From assembly GCA_002897775.1 (NCBI GenBank), contig BDTR01000020.1:1-64000 (forward strand): a stretch of DNA of 64,000 nucleotides, given 5' to 3'. The first letter of the stretch is position 1. The number at the start of each line of letters is the position of its first letter. The position numbers were made by a program, and so were the translations under genes. Positions 50,978-60,193 of the stretch are shown here, in pieces. Below the pieces are notes generated by a model. The model ran no database searches. It had not been told where the DNA came from and saw only the letters and a list, made by a program, of their open reading frames with translations. This DNA comes from a bacterium BMS3Bbin08. GTDB taxonomy: Bacteria; Nitrospirota; Thermodesulfovibrionia; UBA6902; BMS3Bbin08.

Positions 50978-52572
50978 GTCCGCTGTTCCTTAAGCGGTAG
51001 TCTAACAAAAAAGCTCGTGCCTTTGCCAACTGTACTTGAAACCTTGATCTCTCCGCCCAGGTGCTTGACAATGCCGTGGCTTACAGAGAGGCCGAGCCCG
51101 GTGCCTTTATCCACCGGTTTTGTGGTGAAAAACGGTTCAAAAAGCTTCTCCATGTCCTCCTGTTTAATGCCGCTGCCAGTGTCCGTGAACTCTGTTTCAA
51201 CATAATTTTTGCCGTTTTCCGTTATCTTGCGTGTCGCGACGGTTATTTCCCCTCTGCCGTTCATGGCATCAGCGGCGTTCAGGAACATGTTCAGGCATAT
51301 CTGCTGGAACTGTGACGGATCTCCGTCTGAAATGAACTGGGTGTCATCAATGCTGGTGTTGAACTTGATGTTATGGAATTTCTCCTGGTTCTTTACCATG
51401 TATATGGTCCTGCTCAGGACATTGTTCACATTTATTTCGCCCTTTTCAGAAGGTGTCGCGCGCGAGAATGTCAGCAGGTTCCTTATTATTTTTGAACACC
51501 GGTCGGCCTGTTCAATAATGACCTTGAGGTCTTCCGCGTCAAGACTGTCCGGCGGAACACGCTGCAGCATCAGATGAGAAAAAGTTACAACCCCTGTCAG
51601 AGGATTATTTATTTCATGCGCCACACCCGCGGCCATTCTGCCGAGAGAGGCGAGCTTTTCCGTCTGCAGAAGGCTGGCATGGGTCTTCTGTATCTCTTCT
51701 GTCTGTTTCGCGATCTCCGCCTCCAGTGTTTGCGTCCACAACTCCCTCTGGTCCCTCGCGGCCTTTATGTCTTTTATCATGGAATTGAACGTAGATGTCA
51801 GAACACCTATCTCGTCCATGGATTTTATGGGGACAGAATAATTGAAATCGCCTTCAGCCACCTTACCCATGCCAAGGGTGAGTTCGGTGACAGGTTTTGA
51901 GACAATTTTCCAAAGAATTATCCCCAGAGCGACAGATATCGCCAGAAAAAAAACGAGCACGTATGCTGTAAGGGCCAGCCCCTGCTTGAACTTTGCCTTA
52001 TCAAGAAGCGCCAGGGACATGTCAGCCTCAATAAAGCCCAGGATCTTTTGCTCCTGAGGATGCACGTGGCAGTCAGACGTATAGCAGGTTATTTCATTGC
52101 GAATAGGCTCTACAAGTTTCAGAGCCGTAAAACCCAGCGAATCTTTATAAACACTCCAGGTCTTCCGTTCTGATAAGAGCTGGAAGTCACTTTTGGCCTC
52201 CACATGACACCCCCTGCAGGCAAGTGTATCTCTATCAACGGAGCTGCCGACACTTGGCCTGTCAGTTGAATAGGATATGTTTCCGTCATGATCAAATATC
52301 CTTACCCTTTCAACTCCTTCTGCCATGCTTATGTCTTCGAGGGTCTGTTGAATAACCGCCCTGTGATCAGTGAGCATGCTGAAACTGGTCCGGCGTTTGA
52401 CATAATCAATAAAAGATCCGCCGTAATTTACCGCGATGGACATGATGTCTTTTTCCTGCTTGTGCAGGATAGAGAACCAGAAAATAAAACTTCCCACGAC
52501 CATTAGGAGGCCGATGGCTATGATGAGTTTCGCGGCAAGAGACTTTCTGGGATCACGGAAAATATTTTTCAT
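50974..52572 (-). CDS. Membrane sensor histidine kinase with heme c motifs
   Basis: A 532-residue kinase. Membrane helices at about 13-35 and 199-222 enclose a periplasmic sensor of roughly 160 residues. That sensor contains CRGCH (residues 119-123), a canonical heme c site, and CYTSDCH (163-169), a CX4CH variant. HAMP (about 223-275), a coiled coil, HisKA with GVAHEINNPLTG (H319) and HATPase domains (DTGSGI, GTGLGLSVSHG) follow. It may sense redox state or a diatomic gas. CcsB/ResB in this window could attach the heme. It is transcribed with the receiver gene and divergently from nuoA. Confidence 0.92.
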   Translation of the reverse strand: MKNIFRDPRKSLAAKLIIAIGLLMVVGSFIFWFSILHKQEKDIMSIAVNYGGSFIDYVKRRTSFSMLTDHRAVIQQTLEDISMAEGVERVRIFDHDGNISYSTDRPSVGSSVDRDTLACRGCHVEAKSDFQLLSERKTWSVYKDSLGFTALKLVEPIRNEITCYTSDCHVHPQEQKILGFIEADMSLALLDKAKFKQGLALTAYVLVFFLAISVALGIILWKIVSKPVTELTLGMGKVAEGDFNYSVPIKSMDEIGVLTSTFNSMIKDIKAARDQRELWTQTLEAEIAKQTEEIQKTHASLLQTEKLASLGRMAAGVAHEINNPLTGVVTFSHLMLQRVPPDSLDAEDLKVIIEQADRCSKIIRNLLTFSRATPSEKGEINVNNVLSRTIYMVKNQEKFHNIKFNTSIDDTQFISDGDPSQFQQICLNMFLNAADAMNGRGEITVATRKITENGKNYVETEFTDTGSGIKQEDMEKLFEPFFTTKPVDKGTGLGLSVSHGIVKHLGGEIKVSSTVGKGTSFFVRLPLKEQRT

Positions 52573-52785
52573 AACTAATTTGCGCCTGAAAGAAGGTTGT
52601 AAAGCGTAATCACTGTTTTTCAGCGCGGAATCTATAAATAAATTATACGGATTCAGGCTTATTTTGCAACAGGGAAAATGTCCCTGACTTTTTTTCAGCT
52701 GGTTCAGATGCCGAAGTGTGCCTGCTAAAGTACGTTTGAATGGGATTAATTAATTAAAACTACGAATAAGTAAATTAAATATGCA

Positions 52786-52815
52786 TTGACAGCAGTCGTT
52801 GTTTTTATGTATAAA
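52786..52815 (+). promoter_or_regulatory. Probable sigma-70 promoter of the nuo operon
   Basis: TTGACA (52786-52791) and TATAAA (52810-52815) are 18 bases apart. The -10 box ends 10 bases before the ATG at 52826, so the untranslated leader would be only a few bases. No ribosome site is seen. Confidence 0.5.
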
Positions 52816-52825
52816 AAAAAAGAAT

Positions 52826-53197
52826 ATGCCTGGAACCTATGTCCCATCAAATTACTTGCCAATCTTAATAATTATAGTAATAGCGGCGCTGGTCGGTCTC
52901 GGCGCCCTGATCGTGGGCCTTGTCGTGAGGCCGAGGAGGCCTTATGATATAAAACTTTCCCCTTACGAGTCAGGTAACCCGCCTGTAGGAGAGCCAAGAC
53001 ATAAATTCTCTGTCAGGTATTACATTGTCGCGATGCTCTTTGTTGTGTTCGATGTTGAAGCTGTGTTCCTGTATCCATGGGCGGTTGCCTATGACACGAT
53101 TGGGCTATATGGATTCGCGGAGATGATGATATTTATATGCATACTTTTAGTCGGATACATCTATGCATGGGAAAAGGGAGCGCTTGAGTGGGAATAG
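52826..53197 (+). CDS. nuoA: NADH-quinone oxidoreductase subunit A
   Basis: A 123-residue complex I membrane subunit with three helices. [20 protein letters not shown] and [17 protein letters not shown] are the diagnostic NuoA segments. ATG 52826 was selected; starting upstream at 52799 would place the start within the promoter. Its 3' end overlaps nuoB by 10 bases. It heads the operon nuoABCDEFGHIJKL. Confidence 0.94.
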   Translation: MPGTYVPSNYLPILIIIVIAALVGLGALIVGLVVRPRRPYDIKLSPYESGNPPVGEPRHKFSVRYYIVAMLFVVFDVEAVFLYPWAVAYDTIGLYGFAEMMIFICILLVGYIYAWEKGALEWE

Positions 53198-53790
53198 ATA
53201 ACCGGAACACCCCGAAAAACTTCGTCTTGGGGCAGGCCGGGACCAGAGCCGGCCTGCCGGACAGGCAGGCACAGAACGCGGACAATCCTTCACTGGTAAA
53301 GGTTGCGGAAGGGATAAAAGTGATCCCCGGAGCGAACACGCTTATCACCACACTGGATAAACTCATCAACTGGGGAAGAAAATCCTCTATCTGGCCGATG
53401 ACCTTTGGTCTTGCCTGCTGTGCTATTGAAATGATGGCGACCGGCTCAAGTGTTTATGATCTTGACCGCTTTGGCATTGTTTTTCGCGCTTCCCCCAGAC
53501 AGTCGGACCTCTTGATCGTGGCCGGCACCGTGACCAAGAAGATGGCCCCTGTTGTGCGCAGGGTATACGACCAGATGAGCGAGCCGAGATATGTGATGGC
53601 AATGGGCAGTTGCGCGTGTTCCGGAGGGATATTCAACACGTATGCCGTTGTCCAGGGATGTGACGAATTCTTACCTGTTGATATATATGTTCCGGGCTGC
53701 CCGCCAAGGCCCGAGGCTTTAATGGAGGGCCTGCTTAAGCTTCAGGATAAGATTCAGAAGGAGCACTTCAGATGGAGCCCGTGGCGGTAA
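53188..53790 (+). CDS. nuoB: NADH-quinone oxidoreductase subunit B
   Basis: A 200-residue peripheral subunit carrying cluster N2. The cysteines are CC in [10 protein letters not shown] (77-78), C in GSCACSGG and C171 in [14 protein letters not shown] 53188 overlaps nuoA by 10 bases. The N-terminal 50 residues are unusual: residues about 15-33 ([18 protein letters not shown]) are encoded by a palindromic dispersed repeat shared with nrdJ. The conserved core begins near [18 protein letters not shown]. Confidence 0.95.
   Translation: MGIDNRNTPKNFVLGQAGTRAGLPDRQAQNADNPSLVKVAEGIKVIPGANTLITTLDKLINWGRKSSIWPMTFGLACCAIEMMATGSSVYDLDRFGIVFRASPRQSDLLIVAGTVTKKMAPVVRRVYDQMSEPRYVMAMGSCACSGGIFNTYAVVQGCDEFLPVDIYVPGCPPRPEALMEGLLKLQDKIQKEHFRWSPWR
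53231..53277. repeat. Palindromic repeat inside nuoB
   Basis: GGCAGGCCGG (53231-53240) pairs perfectly with CCGGCCTGCC (53249-53258); GCCTGCC (53252-53258) can instead pair with GGCAGGC (53264-53270). The 25 bases at 53253-53277 are identical to the coding strand of the nrdJ insertion (34564-34540), with a further 6 of 8 matching bases downstream. Confidence 0.9.
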
Positions 53791-53875
53791 TAACAGGGCT
53801 AAAAAACATAATTATAACCTGTAGCTTATTGGCTGAAGTAAAAAACCATGAGCTATGAACTATTGGACTAAGATA

Positions 53876-54409
53876 ATGGAACCATTAGAGATAGCAGAGC
53901 TTTTAAAAGAGAAGTTCCCGATTGAAGTGCAGGATGTGACAAACTTCAGGGACCAGGTTTCGGTCTCTGTTAAACGGGACAGGATCAGTGATATCTGCCG
54001 CTACCTTATTGATGATCCTGATATCAGTATGGATTTTTTGTCGGATCTGTGCGGCGTTGATTATCCTGAGAGAAGACTCCGTTTTGAGGTAGTGTACAAT
54101 CTTTGTTCCCTCAAATATAAACACCGTATAAGGATCAAGGCTTTGATCCCGGAAGATGACCCTTCGATTGACAGTGTTGTGCCCCTTTGGAGCGGCGCGA
54201 ACTGGCACGAAAGGGAAGCATGTGATATGTTCGGCATTGTCTTTAACGGCCATCCTGACCTGAGACGTATTCTGATGCCCGAGGATTGGGAAGGATATCC
54301 TTTGAGAAAGGACTACCCGCTTCGCGGGCCGGAGGGCTTTGAATACAGAAAGTACGAGGAACTTAAGGAACTGCACACTCATGATGATGAGTGGACAATC
54401 AAGTCCTGA
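53876..54409 (+). CDS. nuoC: NADH-quinone oxidoreductase subunit C
   Basis: A 177-residue 30-kDa subunit of the complex I connecting module. The signature [22 protein letters not shown] (quoted in two parts: [28 protein letters not shown]) and [12 protein letters not shown] is intact. ATG 53876 is preferred; an upstream ATG at 53855 lies inside a CATGAGCTATGAACTAT repeat. It is separate from nuoD rather than fused. Confidence 0.94.
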   Translation: MEPLEIAELLKEKFPIEVQDVTNFRDQVSVSVKRDRISDICRYLIDDPDISMDFLSDLCGVDYPERRLRFEVVYNLCSLKYKHRIRIKALIPEDDPSIDSVVPLWSGANWHEREACDMFGIVFNGHPDLRRILMPEDWEGYPLRKDYPLRGPEGFEYRKYEELKELHTHDDEWTIKS

Positions 54410-54459
54410 ACAGTAAGTGCCTTTCAAACCGTTTAACTGTTCAGTGGAACAGGATTTTT

Positions 54460-55686
54460 ATGATGGAAGATATGAAAAGCGGCCTGGACAATAAAACAGA
54501 CGATGCCCCCCGTATAGCTACCAAGGAGCTCACCCTGAGCATGGGGCCGCAGCACCCCGCGACGCACGGTGTTCTGAGACTTGTGCTTGACCTGGACGGA
54601 GAAACCGTTGTAAAGTGCACGCCTTATGTAGGCTATCTCCACAGGGGGGTTGAAAAACTCTCCGAATACAGGAACTACTTCCAGATAATACCGCTTACCG
54701 ACCGCCTGGATTATATATCCTCAATGGCAGGCAATATAGGCTACTGTGTTGCCGTGGAAAAACTTTTTGATATACAGCTGCCTGAAAGGGCCCAGTACAT
54801 CAGGACAATTGCGGCAGAAATGGCGCGCATAACGAACCACCTTCTCTGGCTTGCCACCCACGCGCTTGATATCGGCGCGATGACCGTATTTCTTTACTGT
54901 TTCAGAGAGAGGGAAGTGATACTGGACCTGTTTGAAAGGATGAGCGGCGCGAGGCTTACTGTCAGCTATCCAAGGATAGGCGGCGTTAAGAATAATGTTG
55001 ACGCCAAATGGCTGGACGATCTTTACCGGTTCACCGATGAATTTCCAATGAGGTTAGAGCAGTATGAGACGCTTATAGACAAGAACCGCATCTGGCTGCG
55101 CCGGACAAAAGGTATAGGAATCATCTCCGCGGAGGATGCCATAAACTGGGGTATAAGCGGCCCCACGTTAAGAGGTTCCGGCGTTCCGTACGATATAAGA
55201 AGGTATATGCCCTATGGAGTTTATGACAAAGTAAAGTGGGAAGTGCCTGTGGGCAAAAACGGGGACGTGTATGACCGTTACCGGGTTAGGATGGAGGAAT
55301 TTCGCCAGTCAAACTCCATCATAAGACAGTGCATCAAGCAGATCCCTGACGGCCCTGTAATGGCGGATGCCCCGAAATTTATACTGCCTGCCAAGGATAA
55401 GGTTCTCTCTGACATGGAGCATCTTATCCGCCAGTTCGTGCTCATAACCAAAGGTCCGCAGAGTGCGCCTGAAGGGGAGATCTATGTTGCCACCGAGGTC
55501 CCGAAGGGAGAACTCGGTTTTTATATTATAAGTGACGGAACAGGCAAACCTTACCGCATGAGGGTAAGGGCGCCGTCGTTCGTGCATGTCGCTGTTCTGC
55601 CGAAGCTGTGCGAAGGCGGTTTTGTCGCGGATGTGATCGCTAATATAGGGACGATCGATATTGTGCTTGGTGAATGCGATAGGTGA
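54460..55686 (+). CDS. nuoD: NADH-quinone oxidoreductase subunit D
   Basis: A 408-residue 49-kDa subunit that forms the quinone-binding pocket with Nuo[15 protein letters not shown] contains the quinone-site histidine. [24 protein letters not shown] and the C-terminal GEGYVATE-like [13 protein letters not shown] plus [13 protein letters not shown] are family-typical. ATG 54460 (followed by another ATG) has GGAACAGGA upstream; an earlier in-frame ATG at 54391 overlaps nuoC. Confidence 0.95.
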   Translation: MMEDMKSGLDNKTDDAPRIATKELTLSMGPQHPATHGVLRLVLDLDGETVVKCTPYVGYLHRGVEKLSEYRNYFQIIPLTDRLDYISSMAGNIGYCVAVEKLFDIQLPERAQYIRTIAAEMARITNHLLWLATHALDIGAMTVFLYCFREREVILDLFERMSGARLTVSYPRIGGVKNNVDAKWLDDLYRFTDEFPMRLEQYETLIDKNRIWLRRTKGIGIISAEDAINWGISGPTLRGSGVPYDIRRYMPYGVYDKVKWEVPVGKNGDVYDRYRVRMEEFRQSNSIIRQCIKQIPDGPVMADAPKFILPAKDKVLSDMEHLIRQFVLITKGPQSAPEGEIYVATEVPKGELGFYIISDGTGKPYRMRVRAPSFVHVAVLPKLCEGGFVADVIANIGTIDIVLGECDR

Positions 55687-55689
55687 AAA

Positions 55690-55757
55690 AAGTAGAGAGT
55701 AGTCCCGAAAAGTCGGGATCTCCGCTTCGCTACGACAAGTAGAGAGTAGAGAGTCAA
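55690..55757. repeat. AGTAGAGAGTAG words and TCCCGA hairpin between nuoD and nuoE
   Basis: AAGTAGAGAGTAG occurs at 55690-55702 and 55737-55749, the same 13-mer that flanks the IVP pseudogene at 24.7 kb. Between them TCCCGA (55703-55708) and TCGGGA (55713-55718) form a hairpin. Confidence 0.8.
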
Positions 55758-55762
55758 AAACC

Positions 55763-56227
55763 ATGTTCAACGAAACCGTTTTAAAAGAAATTGATGGGAT
55801 AAGGGCAAAGTACCCTGACGCGAGGAGCGCGCTGCTTCCGTCTCTGTACGTCGCGCAGAGAGAGTTCGGCTGGCTAAGCCCTGAGGCCATGACATGTGTC
55901 GCGAAAACGCTTAACCTGCCTGAGGCAATGGTCAGGGGCACGGCTTCTTTTTATGCTATGTTCAGGCATAACCCTGTGGGACGTAATGTTATCCAGCTCT
56001 GTACCAATGTGTCGTGCATGATCCTGGGCTCTGACAGGCTCCTGGACCTGCTTAAGAGCAGATTTGACCTGGAACCGGGCGAGACAACCAAAGACGGAAG
56101 GTTCTCGCTTGTAATAATGGAATGCATTGGGGCATGCGGTACGGCGCCGGCAATGCTGGTTAACACAGATTTTCACGATAACCTTACAGAGCAGAACCTG
56201 GAAGAGATAATGGGGAAATACAAATGA
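55763..56227 (+). CDS. nuoE: NADH-quinone oxidoreductase subunit E
   Basis: A 154-residue 24-kDa subunit with a thioredoxin-like [2Fe-2S] domain. The four cysteines lie in CTNVSC (residues about 81-86) and CIGACG (about 121-125). It works with NuoF in the NADH-input module. The ATG follows a cluster of AGTAGAGAG repeats and lacks an obvious ribosome site. Confidence 0.95.
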   Translation: MFNETVLKEIDGIRAKYPDARSALLPSLYVAQREFGWLSPEAMTCVAKTLNLPEAMVRGTASFYAMFRHNPVGRNVIQLCTNVSCMILGSDRLLDLLKSRFDLEPGETTKDGRFSLVIMECIGACGTAPAMLVNTDFHDNLTEQNLEEIMGKYK

Positions 56228-56322
56228 GAAAAATCACAGATGATCGCTGATGAAAGGATGCAGATTATCGCAGAAATATCTGTGCTCATCTGTTAATAAT
56301 CTGTGATTATCTGCGTTTATTA
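56227..56322. repeat. ATCTGTG-type word repeats between nuoE and nuoF
   Basis: The gap consists of ATCACAGATGATCGCTGATG, GCAGATTATCGCAG, ATCTGTGCTCATCTG and AATCTGTGATTATCTGCG. The same word family is seen before tRNA-Met (5458-5550) and before the transketolase gene (45110-45180). Confidence 0.7.
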
Positions 56323-56324
56323 TT

Positions 56325-57593
56325 ATGGAAAAGATCTTACTTAAGAACATAGAAAACCCGAACTCAGCTGATATCAGGGAGTATCAGAAGACCGGCGGGT
56401 ACCAGAGCATTTCAAATGCCTTTGAAATGCAGCCCAGGGACGTGATAGAGGAAGTTAAGAGCTCGGGTCTCAGGGGCAGGGGAGGCGCTGGTTTTCCCAC
56501 GGCAATGAAATGGAACTTTGCCAACGCGGACCCCAAGTTTCCCAAATATCTTGTGTGCAATGCTGACGAGGGCGAACCCGGAACGTTCAAGGACAGGCCT
56601 ATCCTTGAGAAAAACCCTCACCTGCTGATAGAGGGAATGGTCATATCAGGATACGCGCTTAGAGCTGAATACGGTTACATATATCTGAGGGGTGAATATC
56701 CCCTTGCAAAGGATATCCTTGATAATGCCATAGCCCAGGCCCGTGAAAAGAATTATCTGGGAGAGAACATACTGGGCAAGAATGTAAAGTTCGAGCTTTC
56801 AGTGTACCAGGGCGCGGGGGCATATATCTGCGGTGAAGAGACCGCCCTGATCGAATCCCTGGAGGGTAAAAAGGGTCAGCCCAGGTCCAAACCGCCTTTT
56901 CCCGTTAATGTCGGCGCATGGGAGATGCCGACAATTGTCAACAATGTAGAGACGCTTTCCAATGTGCCGTACATTATTGCTATCGGAGGCGAGGCATATT
57001 CCAAAATAGGGCGCGAGGACTGCACCGGACCGAAATTATACTGCGTAAGCGGACACGTTGTAAAACCAGGAGTATATGAACTTCCTATGGGTACGAACCT
57101 GCGCGACATAATTTATAAACATGCCGGCGGTATAAAGAACAATAAAAAACTTAAGGCCGTGCTCCCCGGCGGGATTTCCACGCCGGTGCTGCCTGCTGAC
57201 AGGATAGACTGCCTGATGGACTTTATTTCAATGCCCAAACACGGCAGTATGCTTGGTTCAGGCGCTGTTATTGTTATGGACGAATCCGTATGCATGGTCA
57301 AAGTGGCGCACAGGGCGTTGAAGTTTTTTGAGCACGAATCCTGCGGCAAGTGCGTTCCGTGCAGAGAGGGTACAGGCTGGCTCAGGCAGATCCTGGGCCG
57401 GATCGAGAGCGGGAAGGGAAAACAGGGGGACATAGAGCTTTTGTCTGATATCACGGACATTATGTCCGGGAGGACGTTCTGTCCATTAGGGGACGGCGCC
57501 GCGGGAGTGGTGACCGGCATGCTCAGGCATTTCAGGGATGAATTTGAAGAACACATTAAGAGCGGACATTGCAAATTGTCGATCGACAATTGA
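56325..57593 (+). CDS. nuoF: NADH-quinone oxidoreductase subunit F
   Basis: A 422-residue 51-kDa subunit binding NADH, FMN and cluster N3. GLRGRGGAGFPTAMKW is the nucleotide-binding glycine-rich loop. CNADEGEPGTFKDR contacts FMN, and GAYICGEETALIESLEG is conserved. ESCGKCVPCREGTGWL plus FCPLGDGA supply the [4Fe-4S] cysteines. The last residues (KLSIDN) are encoded by a palindrome of the CAAATTGTCGATCGACAATTG type spanning the stop. Confidence 0.96.
   Translation: MEKILLKNIENPNSADIREYQKTGGYQSISNAFEMQPRDVIEEVKSSGLRGRGGAGFPTAMKWNFANADPKFPKYLVCNADEGEPGTFKDRPILEKNPHLLIEGMVISGYALRAEYGYIYLRGEYPLAKDILDNAIAQAREKNYLGENILGKNVKFELSVYQGAGAYICGEETALIESLEGKKGQPRSKPPFPVNVGAWEMPTIVNNVETLSNVPYIIAIGGEAYSKIGREDCTGPKLYCVSGHVVKPGVYELPMGTNLRDIIYKHAGGIKNNKKLKAVLPGGISTPVLPADRIDCLMDFISMPKHGSMLGSGAVIVMDESVCMVKVAHRALKFFEHESCGKCVPCREGTGWLRQILGRIESGKGKQGDIELLSDITDIMSGRTFCPLGDGAAGVVTGMLRHFRDEFEEHIKSGHCKLSIDN
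57574..57591. repeat. 18-bp perfect palindrome at the nuoF stop
   Basis: AATTGTCGATCGACAATT is self-complementary and ends on the first base of the nuoF TGA. It is followed by ACAATTGCAAATTG words up to nuoG. Confidence 0.8.
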
Positions 57594-57610
57594 CAATTGC
57601 AAATTGAGAT

Positions 57611-60193
57611 ATGATCACAATAACCATTAATGGAAAAAACATAAAACTGGACGAGCCGATGTCGGTCCTGAAGGCCGCGGGCAAGGCCGGGATAAAGATA
57701 CCCACACTGTGTCATCACGACGCCCTTGAGACCTACGGCGGCTGCAGGCTCTGTGTGGTTGAGGTAGAGAGAATGCCCAAACTGCAGAACGCGTGCACGC
57801 TGATCGCGGCTGACGGCATGGTTATCACGACCGAGTCCGAGGTTATATCAAAGGTGCGCCGCGGAATACTCGAACTCCTGCTTATCAATCATCCGCTTGA
57901 CTGTCCTTACTGCGACAAGGCCGGGGAATGTGAACTTCAGGACCTTGTGGACAAGTACGGCCCCACAGTAGGGAGATATACAGAAATAAAAAGAAAGGTG
58001 CCCGCAAGCCATAAAGATGAGATATTCGTCAGAAATATGGACAGGTGTGTGGTATGCACCAGATGCGTAAGGATGTGTAATAAGGTCCAGGGCGCGTCTG
58101 CTATTGACATTATAGGCAGGGGAAACAAATCGAGGATGGAGCCTTTCTCTTCCGCCTCTTTTAACTGTGAATACTGCGGGAACTGCCTGTCAGTGTGCCC
58201 TGTGGGCGCGATACTCAGCCGCCTTTATCTGCACAGCTTCAGGCCGTGGCAGATAGACAGGGAAGTGGAAACGGTCTGCTCCTACTGCGGTGTGGGATGC
58301 TCTGTTGTCGTGCAGGTGAGGGACGATTCAATAAAGCGCGTAATACCCAGGTTCGGACTGGGGCTGAACAACGGCCTGCTGTGTTCAAGGGGCCGTTTTG
58401 GTTATGAGTATATAAACAGCGAAGAAAGGCTTAAAGAGCCTCTGATCAGAAAGAACGGAAAGCTCGAGAAAAGCACATGGAGCGAGGCAATAGACTTTAC
58501 CGCTAAAAAACTGACGGAGATAAAGAACTCTCACGGCGGGGATGCCGTTGCCGGTATCGCATCACCAAGGTGTACGAACGAGGACAACTATGTGTTCCAG
58601 AAATTTATGCGCATGGCGTGCGGGACGAACAATATAGACTCTGTATCAAGAATGGGATTTGCCTCTGCCCAGAAGTACCTGGAAGACCTGCTGGGGCAGG
58701 GCGTGACTTCAAATATGATATCCGGCGTCAAGAACGCGGATACGATTCTGGTTGTCGGAGGCGACCCGACCGCCGTAAATCCCATACTCGGGCTAGCCGT
58801 GAGGGAAGCGGCAAGAAACGGCGCGGCCGTGGCGGTGATAGGAGAGGCAAAGGGGCTTGAAAAGTTCAAGACGCTCAAGGTCGTCCCGCCTGTGTTCAGG
58901 GAGGCTGAACTGCTCGAGTCACTGCTGTCAGAGGTGGCTGAAGCCAAGGACCCGCGTAACGAAAGACCGGCCGTAGATCAGGGGATTAGCCAGTTGTCCG
59001 GCGGGTCCGCGGGAGTTGATACGGGAGAGCTTAAGAAAATACTGCTGGATGGGAAATCCATATCAATTATTCTGGGATCAGACCTTGTTCAGCGTGCTAA
59101 CGGGCACAGGGCCCTGTTTGCGATCGCGGGTCTTACGTACATGCTTGAGGCCCGGCTGACACTCCTGTCGGACAGGCCGAACGAGCAGGGACTTATAGAT
59201 ATGGGATGTCTGCCTGATACGCTTCCGGGAGGCAGGCCTGTTACTGTCCACGATTTCAGGGACAAGTTTGAGAACGAGTGGAATGGAACAATCCCGGAAA
59301 ATGAGGGTCTGAGCCTGCTGGAAATAATAGAGGGAGCTGAAAACGGGAACATAAAGGCATTATATGTAATGGGCGAGAACCCTGCTTTTAATCTACCTGA
59401 CAGCTCTTCTGCCAGGAAGGCATTAGAATCCCTTGATCTCCTGGTTGTCCAGGATATATTTCTCACGGAGACAGCAGAGATCGCGGATGTGGTTTTCCCC
59501 TCTTCCGGCTGGGCGGAGAAACAGGGCACATATACGAACCTTGAGCGCAGGATCCAGCTTTTGAATAAGGCAGTAGGAGCATCGTCATCCATGGAAGACT
59601 GGAAAATACTTAAAGAGGTCTCTATCAAAATGGGATATCAGATGACATATTCTTCGGCTGAAGACGTCATGGATGAGATCGCGACGGTATCGCCGCTTTA
59701 CAGTGACCTGACGTACAGGGAGATAAGCGCCGGACATTGCCTGTGGCCTTATCACGGCAAGCCTCTGCGAGGAGAAATAAACGAGCTTCCTGCGTCAGCT
59801 GAAGCGCCTGAAGACTATAAAGAGGACCTATACCTCGTGATTGACAAGCCCCTGTTCCATTCGGGCTCACTTTCGAGGAAGTCACCGGCGTTGAGAAAAA
59901 TTTGTCCTGAGCCGCTGCTCAGGATCGGCCCGGGACACGCCCAAAAACTGGGATTAAAAGACGGCGATCTTGTTGATGTCTCCACCTCAAAGGGCGGCTT
60001 TGACGTCACGCTGTCAGTAGATGACTGCCTGGGTGACGGGAAGGTATATCTCAGTAATAATTTTGAGGACAGGGGTGTCTTGAGCCTGATGGGCTACAGA
60101 CTTGATCCTGTAACAAAGGCCCCCGGAATTGAGGGCTGCGCGGTGAAAATACAAAAAAAGGCGGACTCGTCCGCCGGGTCGGATAAATCATGA
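57611..60193 (+). CDS. nuoG: NADH-quinone oxidoreductase subunit G
   Basis: An 860-residue 75-kDa subunit carrying the electron chain to NuoI. The N-terminal [2Fe-2S] site has C34, C45, C48 and C62. HPLDCPYCDKAGECELQ binds N5, and CVVCTRCVRMC with CEYCGNCLSVCPVG forms a ferredoxin-like pair. CSYCGVGC plus CSRG near residues 223-260 is the extra N7-type site seen in longer NuoG forms. The rest is a molybdopterin oxidoreductase-like domain with no catalytic role expected. The stop overlaps the nuoH ATG by 4 bases. Confidence 0.96.
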   Translation: MITITINGKNIKLDEPMSVLKAAGKAGIKIPTLCHHDALETYGGCRLCVVEVERMPKLQNACTLIAADGMVITTESEVISKVRRGILELLLINHPLDCPYCDKAGECELQDLVDKYGPTVGRYTEIKRKVPASHKDEIFVRNMDRCVVCTRCVRMCNKVQGASAIDIIGRGNKSRMEPFSSASFNCEYCGNCLSVCPVGAILSRLYLHSFRPWQIDREVETVCSYCGVGCSVVVQVRDDSIKRVIPRFGLGLNNGLLCSRGRFGYEYINSEERLKEPLIRKNGKLEKSTWSEAIDFTAKKLTEIKNSHGGDAVAGIASPRCTNEDNYVFQKFMRMACGTNNIDSVSRMGFASAQKYLEDLLGQGVTSNMISGVKNADTILVVGGDPTAVNPILGLAVREAARNGAAVAVIGEAKGLEKFKTLKVVPPVFREAELLESLLSEVAEAKDPRNERPAVDQGISQLSGGSAGVDTGELKKILLDGKSISIILGSDLVQRANGHRALFAIAGLTYMLEARLTLLSDRPNEQGLIDMGCLPDTLPGGRPVTVHDFRDKFENEWNGTIPENEGLSLLEIIEGAENGNIKALYVMGENPAFNLPDSSSARKALESLDLLVVQDIFLTETAEIADVVFPSSGWAEKQGTYTNLERRIQLLNKAVGASSSMEDWKILKEVSIKMGYQMTYSSAEDVMDEIATVSPLYSDLTYREISAGHCLWPYHGKPLRGEINELPASAEAPEDYKEDLYLVIDKPLFHSGSLSRKSPALRKICPEPLLRIGPGHAQKLGLKDGDLVDVSTSKGGFDVTLSVDDCLGDGKVYLSNNFEDRGVLSLMGYRLDPVTKAPGIEGCAVKIQKKADSSAGSDKS

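Noticed and set aside
58270-60193. NuoG C-terminal part as a separate formate dehydrogenase or molybdoenzyme
   Set aside because: It is continuous with the NuoG iron-sulfur domain, and this extension is normal for complex I subunit G.
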